A stretch of 64,000 nt of DNA from Prochilodus magdalenae (GCA_024036415.1 JAMWET010002870.1:1002691-1066690); one strand, 5' to 3'. Positions 1 to 13,010 are shown, counted from the stretch's first letter. Translations and numbers: made by a program. Notes: a model not told the origin generated them from the sequence alone.

Positions 1-68
1 TACCACTGAGTCACATAAATCTGAATGTGACTCTGATGGCTGTATTATGGGTGTCAGATTTCTCACAG

Positions 69-1497
69 GAAAAGTGGTGTCAGGACTACTTTCTTTGCTG
101 TGCGGCTCTGCAGACTGCTGATGCCATAAGAGCTGAGCTCACTGATATATTAAAGAGGCTTGAACTCCCACTCTCTGAGCCTGCCTTTGGTACCAAGACC
201 AACACCTTAAATATTAAGAGAGCATTGCTGGCTGGCTACTTTATGCAGGTAGAATAACCTTTGCATTTACACGCTTTACATGTAGCCACTGTTAACATAA
301 CACAAACCATGCTAGATTACTTATACATTACTAGCACCACTGTCAAAATTTAAGTTTGTGCTTGTTGCAAACCCTTCCCATAACTTTCATATCACAAGTG
401 CATCTATATTGATTAGATTTGTGTACAGTAGAAGCTGACTGTCAAAGCATAATAAGGGAGGGTTCAGTGAAATTATTGTTGTTCATCAGTTATCTCTGGT
501 GTATCCATATGATTAAACTCTCATCTGGCATAAGTGCACATGAATGTGAATTTAATAGTTTAATGTTAAACAAATGCTTGACATTTTTTTATATTTCATA
601 CAAGGCAGTAATACACCATAAATGTGTAATCAACGTTAGTTATTTTAAACAAATAATTAAACTGCACAACTGATGTGCTGATAATCTGCACTTTATTCAA
701 ATGCAATTATGATGATTTATTTGTGTTGAGATCTTTGCTTGTTACGTCAATAAGACAGTTGTTTGTATGTAATTAAATGGAATACTTTACTGGCCAGTGG
801 GTAAAAGTATATAATAAATAAATCATATGAAAACTATAACTATTTAAAAAAAAATTCAAAGATTAACTACTGTATTTTGTTTGTGTTGGACAGATTGCTC
901 GGGATGTGGATGGCGCAGGAAATTATTTCATGCTGAGCAATAAGCATATAGCGCAGATTCACCCTTTTTCTGGTTATGGAGCAAAAGCATACAAGCTTGG
1001 TCTGCCTGAATGGGTTCTGTTTCACGAGTACACACTTTCCGACAACAACTGCGTCCGCACAGTCACACAAATCTCACCTGAGGTGTAAGTCTATACTCTT
1101 CCCCCTGCTTGTCTTGTTATTGTGTAGAATGAGTCATCATGACTGAACATGTCACCTAAATAAGCTTAACAGATTAATAGATACTAAACATAATCCTTTT
1201 AGCATTAAGACTTCAGTGACATTGTGAATAACCATAACAGCAATCACTGTGCATTTATCTGGTACACTTGTGGACAAACTGTTCATCTTACTCTTTCGTT
1301 GTAGGTTCATTCAGATGGCACCACAGTATTTTTTCTACAACCTGCCCTCTAGTGAGAGCAAGGAGACACTGCAGCATATTTTGGATAGTGAAGGGTTTGA
1401 GAGCACCAAGAGAAGACAGAAGAACCAGCCTGTCGTTACAGAGACACCAAAAGAATCAGAAGAATCCCCGTCTTATGACAGATGTGTGATACAGTAA
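69..1497 (+). CDS. dhx32: dhx32, last three coding exons (partial, 5' end outside window)
   Basis: This is the C-terminal part of a DEAH-box RNA-helicase-like protein. Exons 69-248, 894-1084 and 1305-1497 splice in frame (phases 0, 2) into 187 residues ending at a TAA. The acceptor before 69 and the donors after 248 (GTAGAA) and 1084 (GTAAGT) are visible. The segment covers the end of the HA2 region and the OB-fold region of DEAH helicases, with stretches such as LNIKRALLAGYFMQIARD, LPEWVLFHEYTL and MAPQYFFYNLP. The last ~35 residues are hydrophilic and Lys/Glu-rich. The same layout occurs in DHX15, but the wording of the motifs and the tail-to-tail neighbour bccip favour DHX32, whose ATPase motifs are known to be atypical. 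Those motifs lie upstream of the window, so activity cannot be judged here. Confidence 0.88.
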
Positions 1498-1870
1498 TTA
1501 TGACTAGGCAAGAACTAATCTTCTGTGAACGCTCAAGCTTTCACACAAGGTCCATATGACTGGCCCACACAAATGCTGCACTCAGGTGTCAGTTATAGTA
1601 TCATTACTTCACATTTTCAGGGATTGTATGCACAGTTCTTTCAAAAATGCTGATGCAATTGGACAAGTATACAGAAAGGGGCAGGGCTGATCCTAGACCT
1701 GCCCTTAGAATCCTTTATCTCCAACCTGTTGTAAATATGGACTGTAAAACATTTTGTACTGTTGCTCTTGAAAAGGAGTCCTCTTTGAGAAATGTAGTTT
1801 ATTTTGAGACTTGGTTATATACAAAAAGGATGTTCAGCCAAATAAACTTTCACTTGTAATGCGTACACTG
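1498..1870 (+). other. dhx32: dhx32 3' UTR with poly(A) signal
   Basis: This is the stretch after the dhx32 stop codon. A canonical AATAAA lies at 1841-1846, so the transcript probably ends near 1,860-1,870. The short open frame at 1647-1859 has no recognisable domain and is probably chance. Confidence 0.6.
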
Positions 1871-1939
1871 TAGACCACTGAAGTCACTGTGATGGCAGCA
1901 AACCTTTTAGAACGATTCAGACAATAATTTGGATTACGG

Positions 1940-1945
1940 TTTAAT
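1940..1945 (-). terminator. possible bccip poly(A) signal (ATTAAA)
   Basis: TTTAAT on the + strand reads ATTAAA on the minus strand, about 270 nt downstream of the bccip stop. I saw no AATAAA for bccip closer than this. The site lies only ~95 nt from the dhx32 signal, so the two 3' ends nearly touch or overlap. Confidence 0.35.
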
Positions 1946-2213
1946 TTAAATCTTAAGATTTAGTCTAAATCAGATAATACATTGTGTTGGGAGAATGAAA
2001 TTAACAAAAACTTGTTTCACTGGAGACTTTGGTAATCCTTGCGGAATCAACAATTGATGGTTTCTCCACACAAAAGGACACCATGATTCTATGCATTGAC
2101 TGGCTGACGGTGTCCAAATCGTCCTTCTGAGTTTTCAAGAAAAACATGTAATTGGGGGAAAGGCTTGGATTTATGTGGGGCTGCTGCTGTGGAGACAGAG
2201 GCATGTTGTATGT

Positions 2214-4761
2214 TCAGACGGTAAGGTACTCCTTTAGTTTGTCCATAATTACTGGCATTCTGTCCATAGGTATCAGAGACACTGTGCGGAAAGGTTTCAT
2301 AGGTACATCATCAAATGACCATCGTCCTGCAAGACAAGAATCGGCCTCCTCCTGGACAGAGTAGTTAAACTTTGCCACGGCTTGCTGCAATTTAATGACA
2401 AAAACAAACAAAACATCAGAACACCAAACCGCATGAAAATAGTGGTCACAGGACCTGTGTGCTTAACATGACTGACTTTCCTGCGGCACACATACCTCAT
2501 AAAAGAACTCCTCCTCTGCATTGACAAACATGACGTCCTCTTTTGGAGGACCCCTGGTGGGAATGGTCTTTTTTGCTTCCTGGCATGTTTTGCTGATCAG
2601 CAGACAGTAGTGACATTTTCCACTTGGCTTATTAGTTCTCTGTGCTTCGGCCATCTCATCTCTGCACAAACAGTCCAGGTGTTAATGTTCCTTACATAAT
2701 ACAGACAAAACAGGTACTACAAAAACTCAGCTCAACTTCAACTACATCTTGTACCTACCAATCCATCATTGCCACTGTCATCTACAAGTATGTCTGTGCC
2801 ATATAGCAATAATAAAAAAACTCAATAAAGTGGGAGAGTACATTTCAGTGTGAAACCTATCCTAATGTTAGGATGCAGAGATAAGGCTATGATTAAACAG
2901 TCAATCTCAAACCTTCATGTGGCTTCAGTTTTGCTAAGTCCTACTGCTGTTATCTGTCAGAACTCCATGCTGGGAAATCAGCAGTGTGTCTGGTGTGATT
3001 TGACCCATATCCTCAGCATTGTTATGCAAGTCCTACTGAGCCATGTGACAGACCTAGAGATGCTTAAACGCTTAATACAACAACAACAAACAACAACAGG
3101 CCAATTCATTGCTCAGGGTAGTTCTGTCCTACTAAATAAGACTTAAGCAAAGCATCCCCTCTCAACAATGTATAAATGAATAAATAAGATTAGCAAACCA
3201 TTTCTATTTGTAAAATCACTAACTGAGGCCTCAGCAAGACTCATGTAACATAACAGAAGGAATTATTACCAGGACAAGGTCACTTGAACCCTATATTCAA
3301 AATCTAATCTGAATAGCAAAACTTCCAGGCTGATACTTGTACTGACATTGTTATTGCAGCACTGGGTTCAGAGATGTTAGGCTTGAATAAATCTAACCTG
3401 AAGCCTTCTTGTGGTGCAACAAGGAACTGTTTCTCTAAAGAGTGCAAATATGAATACTCACAAAAGTTGTCTGTATAGTGGCAAGGCAATCTGTGGTGGA
3501 ACATTGATGAAACGTTCACTGAGCAGAAGTCCAACAGCCTGAGATGTGTCATGCAGAACTCTCTCAAACTGCTCCAGCACAGCTGCAGAACACAGCTTTT
3601 CACACTGTCCCAAAACCAACTCCTTGATCTGCTCCACACACTCCATTCCCTGTTCAATAAATATATTTAACATTAATAAAGGCAAAAACACTGATCTGAC
3701 AAAACATGAGTAGAACCAAGCAGAGGCTAATAATCTAGTGTAGGGGACAACGAGGCACAACGTACTCTGCTATTGGTCATCTATTTAAAGTGCCCATTTT
3801 CACAGTGATTAAACAAATATTTCTATAAAGATTCACCCTCCTTTTTTCACTGTAACGTTAGCACAGTATTCATCCTGGTACTTAAATTCCTCTCTTGGTG
3901 CCTGCAGTTAACATTTCCATTACGGTCTATACGTGTAATATGGAGGAAATTGCAATGCCACTTGACTAGGGCTGCCCTCTAGAAGTCGACGAATCGAATC
4001 GTCAGTCGGAGACCATTTAAGTCGACTGAAAACCTTCAAGTCGACTGACAAAAGTGACCTTTTTTTTTTCTTTGACATTTTAATAATTATTAAAAGGGGA
4101 ATAATGAATATATATTTAAAGTTCTAGTTGGGCTATGACGCATGCTTACTAAAAAATTAAATCCATGTGACAATGTGTGCTGGCGGTTCAACGCTGAAGG
4201 AAGCTAAAACTGTGAAGCTGAGAAACACAGGTGGAACGATGTCTCAGAAAAGTGGAGTCTGGAGGAGCTTTCGAAGAAGACAACCCGAACAAATGAAACC
4301 TAATTCTGCTCATCATTTAGTCAGACATCCAACACTGCTTCAAACGAGTGAGCCTATTACCCTGTAATAAAATCAGGCTCCATTTCAGATCGATCATCAT
4401 ACGCCACGTCTCTCTTAGTTCAAAAATATGTTTCTGTGACTCTGCTGACTTTCTAAATGAGTAGGACATCAGATCTGAAACGCATGCAAACTGGTTCTCT
4501 GAATAGCACCAAGACCACACAGCCTAAATGGAGCCAGTTCTAGAACCAGGGTTCTTTTTGTCAAAAAAGGGCTAACAACAACCACCTAGGTAGTGAGATA
4601 TGTTGTGCTGGTATTCTACCTTCCTCTCCGTCAGATTGACAATGCTGATGAACCCAAAAACTTCATCTGGATCCTCATCATCGCTGTCATCCGGGACCTC
4701 CGCTTGCTGAAGAGACAAGAAGCATGAAGTCTCAGATTAAACCACTTGATTGTCCCACATA

Positions 4762-4792
<31 letters not shown>

Positions 4793-5481
4793 ATTGCTGT
4801 GCATTTCCACTCCCTTTAAGGTTATCAGCATTTTCTTGATACATACATATATACACACATACATATACATACATATATATATATATACATACTATATACA
4901 TACATATCCACATCTTTCAAAATACGTTCCTCACCCTGATCACGCTGCCTATGTGGTTCTGTTGAATGATGAGATCAGTCAGCTCAGAAGTGTTCACATG
5001 TGCCTTCAGAAAAAGCTGTTGGAGGAATGGCAAATATCATATCAAGATCATGTAGACAAATCCGGTTAACAGTGTTGCATATACATTTCCTGATCTTTGA
5101 TCGGCTCCAACTACACCACGTACCTGTTGCAACAGCTTCTTAATGCCATTAAAGTCGTTGTCAGATATCGTGTGTGCCTCGAAATCCACGACGACCTCCT
5201 AGAAGATGACCCACACACACATCAGCAGGAAAGAAATACTAACGCAGGTACCACTACCTGGTTAGCAGTAGTAGCCAGCAGTGCATGTACCGTGACAACA
5301 TCAAGCAGATGTACGCATGATCCGAAACAAGTTAAGAACCATGGCTTACCTCGTTTATTTCTTCCTCGGAGTTTTCACTGTCCTCCTCCCCGGACTCCGC
5401 TGCTCCTTCATCCGAGCTGCCATCGCTCTCTTCGGGGTTCTCACCGACTACCACTGCACGTCTTTTCGCAGACGAGGCCAT
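2214..5481 (-). CDS. bccip: BCCIP, BRCA2 and CDKN1A-interacting protein, seven coding exons
   Basis: The coding exons on the minus strand are 5481-5350, 5198-5124, 5015-4935, 4706-4620, 3649-3462, 2661-2496 and 2384-2214. All have GT-AG borders and they join in frame into 299 residues; human BCCIP is about 314. BCCIP is a nuclear protein that binds BRCA2 and p21. It acts in homologous recombination, cell-cycle control and 60S ribosome biogenesis. The N-terminus (residues ~14-43) is a Ser/Glu/Asp-rich acidic tail. The folded part includes DFEAHTISDNDF, NHIGSVIR, DEDPDEVFGFISIVNLTERK and the strongly conserved C-terminus with NAEEEFFYE, FNYSVQEEADSC, GRWSFDDVPM and a final DKLKEYLTV. The start is the only Met that precedes the acidic tail. 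Introns hold an AAAT microsatellite and hAT-derived sequence. It lies tail to tail with dhx32, as in human. Confidence 0.95.
3965..4560 (+). mobile_element. hAT-like transposon relic in a bccip intron
   Basis: The region opens with repeated GTCGA/CGAATCG motifs (3,980-4,050), a style of end seen in fish hAT elements. At 4,167-4,370 lies a broken reading frame. Its SGVWRSF-like stretch resembles the start of a BED-type zinc finger found in hAT transposases. The frame shifts and then stops, so it is inactive. The right edge is uncertain; 4,500-4,560 may be a different repeat. Confidence 0.45.
4761..4794. repeat. (AAAT)n microsatellite
   Basis: About eight uninterrupted ATAA/AAAT units in the bccip intron between exons 3 and 4. 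It is intronic and should not affect the coding sequence. Confidence 0.95.
4840..4908. repeat. (TACA/TA)n microsatellite
   Basis: An impure run of TACA, TATA and CACA units immediately upstream of bccip exon 3 on the minus strand. It is likely length-variable between individuals. Confidence 0.85.
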
Positions 5482-5904
5482 GCTGCCACTCTCACAGATA
5501 CAGCACGCTGGGAAAGGAGGAAGTGACGCACACGCCCGTTTATATATATGGTTTGTATGAGCAGCAAACCGACCACTGTTCCACCATTACGGCTCCAATT
5601 GCAGCACAGATTCTCGGAGGCTCCACTACAGAGCCAACATGATTCATTTGCAAAATAAACGTACAATATAAAAGTAACCGCAAACAGAGTTTGATTAGAC
5701 TTAATAAGCTGCCTAAAAAAGGCAAAACTAAACTCTAGAATTGTGAATTTAGAATTGTGTTATTTATATATATTTTTGCATTGAAAATGCAAATCGAGAC
5801 GTTTTTTGTTTACCTTTGCTGTAGTTGGGATCTCCACATTTCAGAATTTTGTTAAAATTTTGTTTTTTAAAACTTCAAAAAATATATATATATATATATA
5901 TATA

Positions 5905-5937
<33 letters not shown>

Positions 5938-6394
5938 CTGTGTGTGTTAAATACTACACAATAATATGACATTCGTGTTCATGTCATGGAAACCAAAATT
6001 GGCCCAAATTTTTTTTTTTTAAGAAGAGATTTATATAGTATGTACACACTGTTAAAATGTCACAACTTAAGTAAGCAGCTTCGGTATGTAAACCCCCCCA
6101 AAAATGAACAAAATTGAAAATGAAACTGAAAAATCCAGCGTCGCTTTGTTTTGGAAAGATTAATGAGAAAGTTCAGGAAATATCCGACAGCCTCTACATG
6201 TTGACGTTACGTCACGAGGAAGGGGCGTTACGTTACATATGCCAGACCGTGTCGGCCTGCAGGTGCGGTCATCTGATTTCACATAGTCTTACTGTGTTTC
6301 CGAGCGGCAGGCGACTAAAGCCTAACATCAAGCGGGGGGAGTGAGTGGATCCCAGTCGGTGTGTGAATGCGAAGGAAAGCGGCGGAGGAACACT
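5482..6394. promoter_or_regulatory. head-to-head intergenic region bccip / wbp2
   Basis: About 0.9 kb separate the start codons of two divergent genes, so both promoters and 5' UTRs must lie here unless there are upstream exons. The wbp2 side (6,180-6,394) is richer in CG than the middle. I see no clear TATA box at a sensible distance. The middle is AT-rich and holds an AT/GT microsatellite. Confidence 0.55.
5881..5947. repeat. (AT)n(GT)n compound microsatellite
   Basis: A run of about 12 AT units is followed by about 17 GT units with one interruption, between bccip and wbp2. Such runs are usually highly polymorphic. Confidence 0.95.
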
Positions 6395-9300
6395 ATGGCC
6401 CTCAACCAAAATCATTCCGAGTCCGGTGGAGTCATCATCAACAACAGTGAGAGGTAATGGAGAGCCAACGGGGCAGCACAAACACCATGAATAAAACAGC
6501 GGTTAGGTTACGGACTTCGGCAAGGCGTCTTCGTCTTTCTGCAGTTGTGTAATGTTGGAGAATGAGGATGTGGAAGTTTTGTTTATCAAAACACCACTCA
6601 ATCACGAGTTTTCGTTGTTGTCACTGCCACAATAACGCTTCGTCCACCCAGCTAGCGTTAGCTTAAGCGCTAGCTTAGCCCACGGAGCACATATATTTAT
6701 CGGTCTGAAGTTGGCTTCCTGTGCTTCAGCTCCTTGTTCTTGTTTTCAGACTGCAACTGCTGCACAATTTAAGGTGGAACGGGAAAATATTAAGAAAGAT
6801 GCTGACTTAAGCGTCGTCATATTTTCTATCTTTTGAGGTTCTGTGATTTTTAGACTTTTGAATAAGCTATTTTTTGTTTAACTACGGTATTTTTGGCGCT
6901 GGTAAACTGATATGACCGACTCCTCATAGATAAAGGATGTAAGCTAGCCATCCTTATATATTATTAGCTAGCATGTTAGCTTAACGCTAGCTGCATTAAT
7001 TTGGTAACTAATGTTTTTTGTTTGTTTGTTTGTTTTATCGTTTGACAGAATACGTTAAATTCTTGCCAAAAAGATAACCTGACTGATTATAGTAGCTTTG
7101 GCTGACTAGGTACATACTTAACCAGGTGGCACAGCCGTTGATCTACGCAGAACAGGTCCATAAAAGGAGTAGAAATAATGGCACCCTGAAAATATATAGG
7201 TATATGCAATATATAGAAGGATCAGAAATAAAGGCACCTTGCCCTGCACAGTTACCACTCCCCCCTGTAACTCTGAATGGGCTTGGTAATGAACTGATTG
7301 GGAGCAGGGAAAGGACTAAAACGTGCAGGCCAGGGTGCTTCAGGGACCAGGGTTGAGAAACACTGGTTTATGAAACATATATTATTGTGTTCAGAGTAAA
7401 CGTAACTGAACGTGAGGCCCGAGAGTCTGAGTAAACAGGCCCAGTCCCCGTGTCACTGGGCCACCCAGTCCATAAGCTTCTTAACCTTTTTTCTAGAAGT
7501 GATAATGCTGTTTTAAGCACTGTGGTCAATTACGCAAGTCTCTGCGACTTCAGTTATTTGATTTGCAGGTCGTCCCTTCTTGTAAACAGTCCAGAATGCA
7601 TTGTATGTTATTAAGACTTAGTGTTATAATTGTCACAGATAGGGGTGTAAGAAAATATTGATAAGCAGGAGTGTTACAATATAATGATTTGTAAGACTAT
7701 CGATTCTCAAAACCACAATATATTATATTATTATATATTAATATTATAAAGTGCGTTAGATTTGTGGCAGACAGTAGTGATGTATTTCCCCCTTCCCCCA
7801 CGGCTTATGCTATTAGACTCTTCCCCTCCAGTCTAAACAAGTACCATAAGGGTGCACCCCTGTTTCATATGTATCATATCAACAGATTCATGACAATACA
7901 CAGCCCCAGGCATAAATGTGTATGACAAAAAAAGGAACAAAAAACATTTGCCCAGAATAACACTTTTGTTCTCATTCATGATCAAAGTAAGTCTTGACTC
8001 AAGTGATGTGAATCTGAATAGACTGTACTTTGTCCTAGTGTCTTGATGTCTTATGAGAATGTGGAGCTGGCGTTCAGTGATGCAGACCACTTACCAGAGT
8101 TGTTTAGGAAAAGCAAGAAGGGGAGCATCTATCTTACACCATACCGGGTAGGTATGAGGACAGAAGCAAGATTTTCTTAAGCTCTGTTTGGTGCTAGTAT
8201 GAAATCAGTTATAAACGCAAAATTACATAACACAGCTGAATAATGTACTTGTCGCTCAGTTTTTCTTTTTGTCCAATATCTCCCAGTCAGCTGTTTGTAT
8301 TATTAGGTTTTCTTTGCTTTTGCCTTCTTATCCTACCAGAGACCACAATCGTGGGCCTAGATCAGCAAAACTGAAATGACTGAAATAATAATCCAAGTGA
8401 TGAATCACTGGTGAACTAACGCACAAAAGAGTGGAGTGAAATTTGAATTTCAGTATGATCTGTTGTACATAGTCATTACCGCCTATGTGGCTCAGATTTC
8501 CGTTAGCTTTATGGATTCGGTTATCGGGGGGAGTTATTATTGGTAACTATCTCTGTTAATCTTATTCAGTATTAGTGTGTTTCTTCATCTCATCAATACT
8601 CACTGAGTGTTTCAGAGCTCAAGAGTTGCATAATATTTTCTGTCAGGTAATCTTTGTGACGAAGGGAAAAGATGCTCTACAATCCTTCATGATGCCGTTC
8701 TACCTAATGAAGGGCTGTGAGGTCAAACAGCCTGTGCTTGGAGCCAACTACATCAAGGGGACAGTGAATGCTGAACCAGGAGGTGAGAGAGTCCTATTTT
8801 TCAAAATAAATTTGATTGTTAGGCTTGAGTTTCTCAAAAAGATGCAACATTGGGATTACCAAACAAACTATTGAAAGATATATTTACCCAAATTGGCAAC
8901 ATCTGGCTTTTTGAAGCAGACAAGAACCAGATTAGTTGCTCATGAGCAACATCATTTAATATTTTGTTAAGAAAGGTTTCAGGAAATATTCAGCAATTAA
9001 CAAACATTTACATTATACAGTCAGTCTTCCAGAATCCAGTTTTGTATTTGTATTTTGCTCTAATAAACCATATGTAACTGCTCAGCTAATTATTAGCCCT
9101 ATAAAGCTTCAGGTGTTACTAAATAAACTGCGGACACTGTCAGTCTTGAGCTATGAGCAACTATAGGGGTAGGATGATCGTTGTCATCTAAAAAGCAGAT
9201 ATGTCCTTGATGGATCACAAAAAAAGAGATAATCTGACAGTAAATGTTTTGATCTGTACATGGTATAGGTTGTTAGGTTTCCAAACCATTTTATTGTTGT

Positions 9301-12169
9301 GTTCTTGTTTTCTAGGTGGTTGGGAGGGATCTGCTACCTTCAAGCTGATCTTTATCGCAGGAGGAGCAATTGAGTTTGGGCAGTACATGCTACAGGTGGC
9401 AGCACAGGGTAAATTTTCCTTTCCTACATGTTCACATGCCTTTGCTCTTCTACTTTTTACTGTGTCAAGGTAATCAAAACAGTGTCTGCACAACAGCACG
9501 TGTGGTGTTTTGTTTACTTGCAGAGACCACAGTCAGAAAAGACTGTGTTATTCAAATTCCTCACTCTTGCCCTACTAAATCTCACCAGGTTTTATTAGTT
9601 AAATGTTGATGTTATTTAATTAATTAATTTGATTTCTCTCCATTCATGACACCTCACATCTCTAGTGCCAGCTGTTCTGCCTTTTCATATGGGTTATTTT
9701 AGTTTCTGTTTTGAATGACTTTTATTTTTTCCCTTTAAAGATTGATTCATCCCTAACTTCTCTATTTACTGCTTTATATCTGGCTTTTCATATTAAAGTT
9801 GCAATGAGTGTTTTAACCTGGACTGCTTTTTGTATGAGACACATACATGTCAGCCAATCAGAACAAAAGTCATGTTTTTATGTGATCAAAATGAATTCTT
9901 GCTCTTTCTAGCCTCTAGAGGGCAGCCTGTGACTGGCAATATTGGATGTTCATACATGGCTAATGGAGCATATGCCTACCCACCTCCCCCTCCAACTAAT
10001 GGCATCTACTCCACTGGACCCCCACCTCCTGGCTACTCCTACCCTGGACCTCCACCTCCAGGTAATCCGTCACCTGTGTGATGATCTTTTTTTCAATCCA
10101 ATACTTAAAATATTGTTTTGAATTTCCCCCAACACTTACAGTGGGCACTGTAGATTGGTTCACATGTACTGTATATGATGTGGTATTACATTAGCCGTAA
10201 TGCTTTTAACAATCTGCAGTCTATAGCAAAATTGAGGAGAAGGATGGAAGTTATCATAAAGTAAAATTATCATTAATAATTTCTTCGCACCCATAACATG
10301 TTTTACTACATGTAAATCTTTCTGTCTTCAGGTGCATACTACCCCAACCCTCCTTGTTTTGATGGTCCAGCAGCTTACATGCCTCCTCCCCCATATTCTG
10401 CATCAGTGGCCCAAGCTTCTCTAGACCCAGACCTTCCCAGGACACCTGCAGGTCAGGACCACAGTCTGGGATCATATTTAAATATGTCACAACAAGATGA
10501 TCAGCTTTAATTTGCAGTATCAGAAATTCCTATAGAACACTTTTGATTCACTGTGAGCTTCCTCAAGGACCTGAATCCTCTTAGTCACCCTGAGTGACCA
10601 GAAACCCTGACGGTCATCCATATCCACTACAATTAGGATTATGTTTTGTATTTCCTGACTGCCAGGGGTGGCAAATGCTGAGTGGATGACTTGTGCCCAG
10701 GTACAAATATGAAAAGAGTTTCAAAGCTCTGGCACCCCCTGAAAGGGTATTGCCAGGCTGCATGGTCAGAAAAGAAACCAGGATTTTATAGCCTCAGGGG
10801 TCATATGGTGAGAGGCATGGTTTACATCTATTGATCTGATGCTGTGAAAGTAGGGAGACATTTACTCAGTAAGTATGACCCTTGGAGGCCTGGTAATACA
10901 TTTACGGCATTAGTCAGATGCTCTTATCCAAAGCAACTTAAAATTTGATTAACTTTACAGAGGTAGGAAAAAGTGGTATTAGGAGACTTGCCAAAGGACT
11001 CTTAATGGGTATAGCAGGCGATGCAATCCAACCAGAAGAGCAGAGCTGTTGCCCACTATTACTGTAGCAACTGTACAAAACATAACAGTCCATGTTAAAT
11101 TCACTGCTTACGTAATGTCACGGAAAACAACACATTCGCATTGATCTGACTATTTACATTGAGTGTTTTAACCTGGACTGCTTTTCAAAAGAGGCACAAA
11201 TGATCACAAGCATGACACATCTGACACAGACTTACTGACTATACACAGAGTCACAGAATGGCTCGCTTTAGGTTTGCCTGATCAGATCTTGTGTAACACA
11301 AAGACCTCATTATTTGATGTCAGTTAACTTCACTGGAAAACAATAGTGTAGATTACTATAATTAGATAATTTAGTTTGATAAGGTTACTATTATAGAACA
11401 GTAGCGGTTTTCTGAGCTGTGATGTTCAACAGTGATGTAGTTAGCGCATTTCGCTTTTACATGCATAATGTCTCCCTCTCATTCTCTTTGCCTCCTTTTC
11501 AGCAGAGGCAAAGGCAGCAGAGGCAGCAGCCAGTGCAAGCTCTTCCTCCCGTGTTTATCTGCCAGAAGTGAGTCTACAGTCTAACCTTTGTACTAAAACT
11601 AAACTGACATTCTTTATACTTTGATTTATACCAAATTATTATGCTACATTTCCATCACGCCTTCTACCCAAACCAGCCAGTTACACACTGTTGCTTCTCT
11701 GTCAGAGCAAATTTAGTATGTGGTCATGAGCATAATATTGCTGTCTTTGAAAAATGGTTTTATAACAGCTGAAATGATAAAATTGCTATAGAAGGGAAGT
11801 CCTCAGACTTGTCATCATTAGGCTTGCATTTTTTTAAATTATCTAGTCAATTAGATATCTATATGTAACTGATGTTTACCTATGTAAACATTTATGAAAG
11901 CTTATTTAAATACTGTTAAGTTGTCATAACACTGTCTAGCATGAAATTCAGTAAAACAAGCTTTGACAACTTCCAACGATGCTATTTAAATTAAAAATTT
12001 CATATAATTGAATACAACTTTATGGCAGTTGTCTTTCAGAAAGTGCCATCAGATTCTCAATTGCAGAGTTGCATTTTGTCTATGTACATACATGTTAATA
12101 ATTGCTCTATTCATTTTGCAGGACAAACCCCCACCCTACTCACCACCTGAGGACAAGAAGAACCAATAA
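6395..12169 (+). CDS. wbp2: WBP2, WW domain-binding protein 2, eight coding exons
   Basis: Exons 6395-6453, 8039-8147, 8647-8782, 9316-9408, 9912-10061, 10332-10451, 11503-11567 and 12122-12169 join in frame into 259 residues; human WBP2 has 261. Residues 1 to ~132 are the GRAM/PH-like domain, with [26 protein letters not shown] and [14 protein letters not shown]. The rest is Pro/Tyr-rich and carries three PY ligands for WW domains: PPGY at 171-174, PPPY at 201-204 and PPPY at 247-250. An Ala-rich [13 protein letters not shown] segment precedes the last one. WBP2 is a cytoplasmic/nuclear adaptor and transcriptional coactivator that binds YAP/TAZ, NEDD4-type ligases and steroid receptors. It could be the paralogue wbp2nl, but neighbours trim65 and mrpl38 match the human WBP2 locus. 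Introns contain SINE-type and other repeats. Confidence 0.95.
7125..7370 (+). repeat. dispersed repeat in wbp2 intron 1
   Basis: The 3' part, ending in a GGGACCAGGGTTGAGAAAC-type motif, resembles a sequence I associate with widespread fish repeats. The class is not certain. It has no coding capacity. Confidence 0.35.
7643..7865 (+). mobile_element. possible short hAT-type MITE in wbp2 intron 1
   Basis: It begins AGGGGTGTAAGAAAATAT and ends near a GGGTGCACCCCT stretch, so the ends are loosely inverted. The AT-rich interior contains ATCGATTCTCAAAACCACAA-like words common in fish hAT non-autonomous elements. I could not confirm a target duplication. Confidence 0.3.
10890..11070 (-). mobile_element. 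SINE relic in wbp2 intron 6
   Basis: On the minus strand the sequence ends with a tail like TTGCTTTGGATAAGAGCAT, typical of a large teleost SINE group. Before it comes a word like TAAGAGTCCTTTGGCAAG. Both words recur on the plus strand at 41,930-42,050, so this is the same SINE family. The tRNA-like head is not clear here. Confidence 0.6.
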
Positions 12170-13010
12170 ATTTCTGACCAGCAAACCCACAGCAAGCCCT
12201 CTTATCTCTTTCACGTTATTAATAGTGGCATTCCATTTCATTAGCTCAACTAACAGTGTCCTCCTTTAAGGCTACTTACAGTAGCCGGAGCCTGTGCTTG
12301 GTCATAGTAAATGGGAAGGAGAGGAGTCTTTCACTTCACTGTGTGTAAATAAGAGGGACTTTAGGACTGTTAGCGTATCAGCAGTAACCAGTCACAACAG
12401 TAAACTATGGGATTCCCAAATGTTATTTGCTGTATTTCTAAAGAGGTGACTGGTTGTGTGAACCAAAATTTTAGACAGGTTAACTACTTTGAGGCAGCAT
12501 AGCTGGTCATGTCTTGATTGAAATGGGACCATGATTATCACAGAACATGGGACCAGCACAGCAAGTCTGGATGGACAGTATGATGAGAAGTCCAAAACGT
12601 TACTGTGTATTTATTTAAGTGTTTGCTTCAAAAGCCGTTTCACCTCTTGGGCTGTTTCTAAAATGTGAGCGCACTTTGGCCAAAGCACTACATAGCACCT
12701 GTGAACCTGCTGTACTGTCACTTTAGGTCCTTCCGCGCTTTGTCAGTTGTCATTCTCTTCTGTGTTCAGTTGATTAAATCCAGATCTACGGTATCCTTAT
12801 ACATTCTGCTTTAAAACAACAAGTACATTTTAAAGGCCATCTAACGTTTCCCCGAAAGCTGATTTTCAGGAACGCAATATAAGGTAACCTCCAAACATCT
12901 AAATATGTAATCACTGCATAAGAACATTTACAAAATTTAAAAATACTAGTTGTACACAAAAAGAAAGACACATACGCCACATCAAATAAAGCCTAATGTA
13001 GATTGCATAC
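12170..13010 (+). other. wbp2: wbp2 3' UTR with poly(A) signal
   Basis: This is non-coding sequence after the wbp2 TAA. An AATAAA at 12,985-12,990 is the best cleavage signal. A long T run follows at about 13,042-13,063. Confidence 0.55.

Noticed and set aside
419..673. 84-codon frame between dhx32 exons
   Set aside because: It lies in an intron, lacks a family motif, and the flanking exons splice cleanly over it.
5097..5642. 181-codon open frame on the plus strand
   Set aside because: It runs antisense across bccip exons 1 and 2 and has no domain; its length comes from the complement of the acidic N-terminus.
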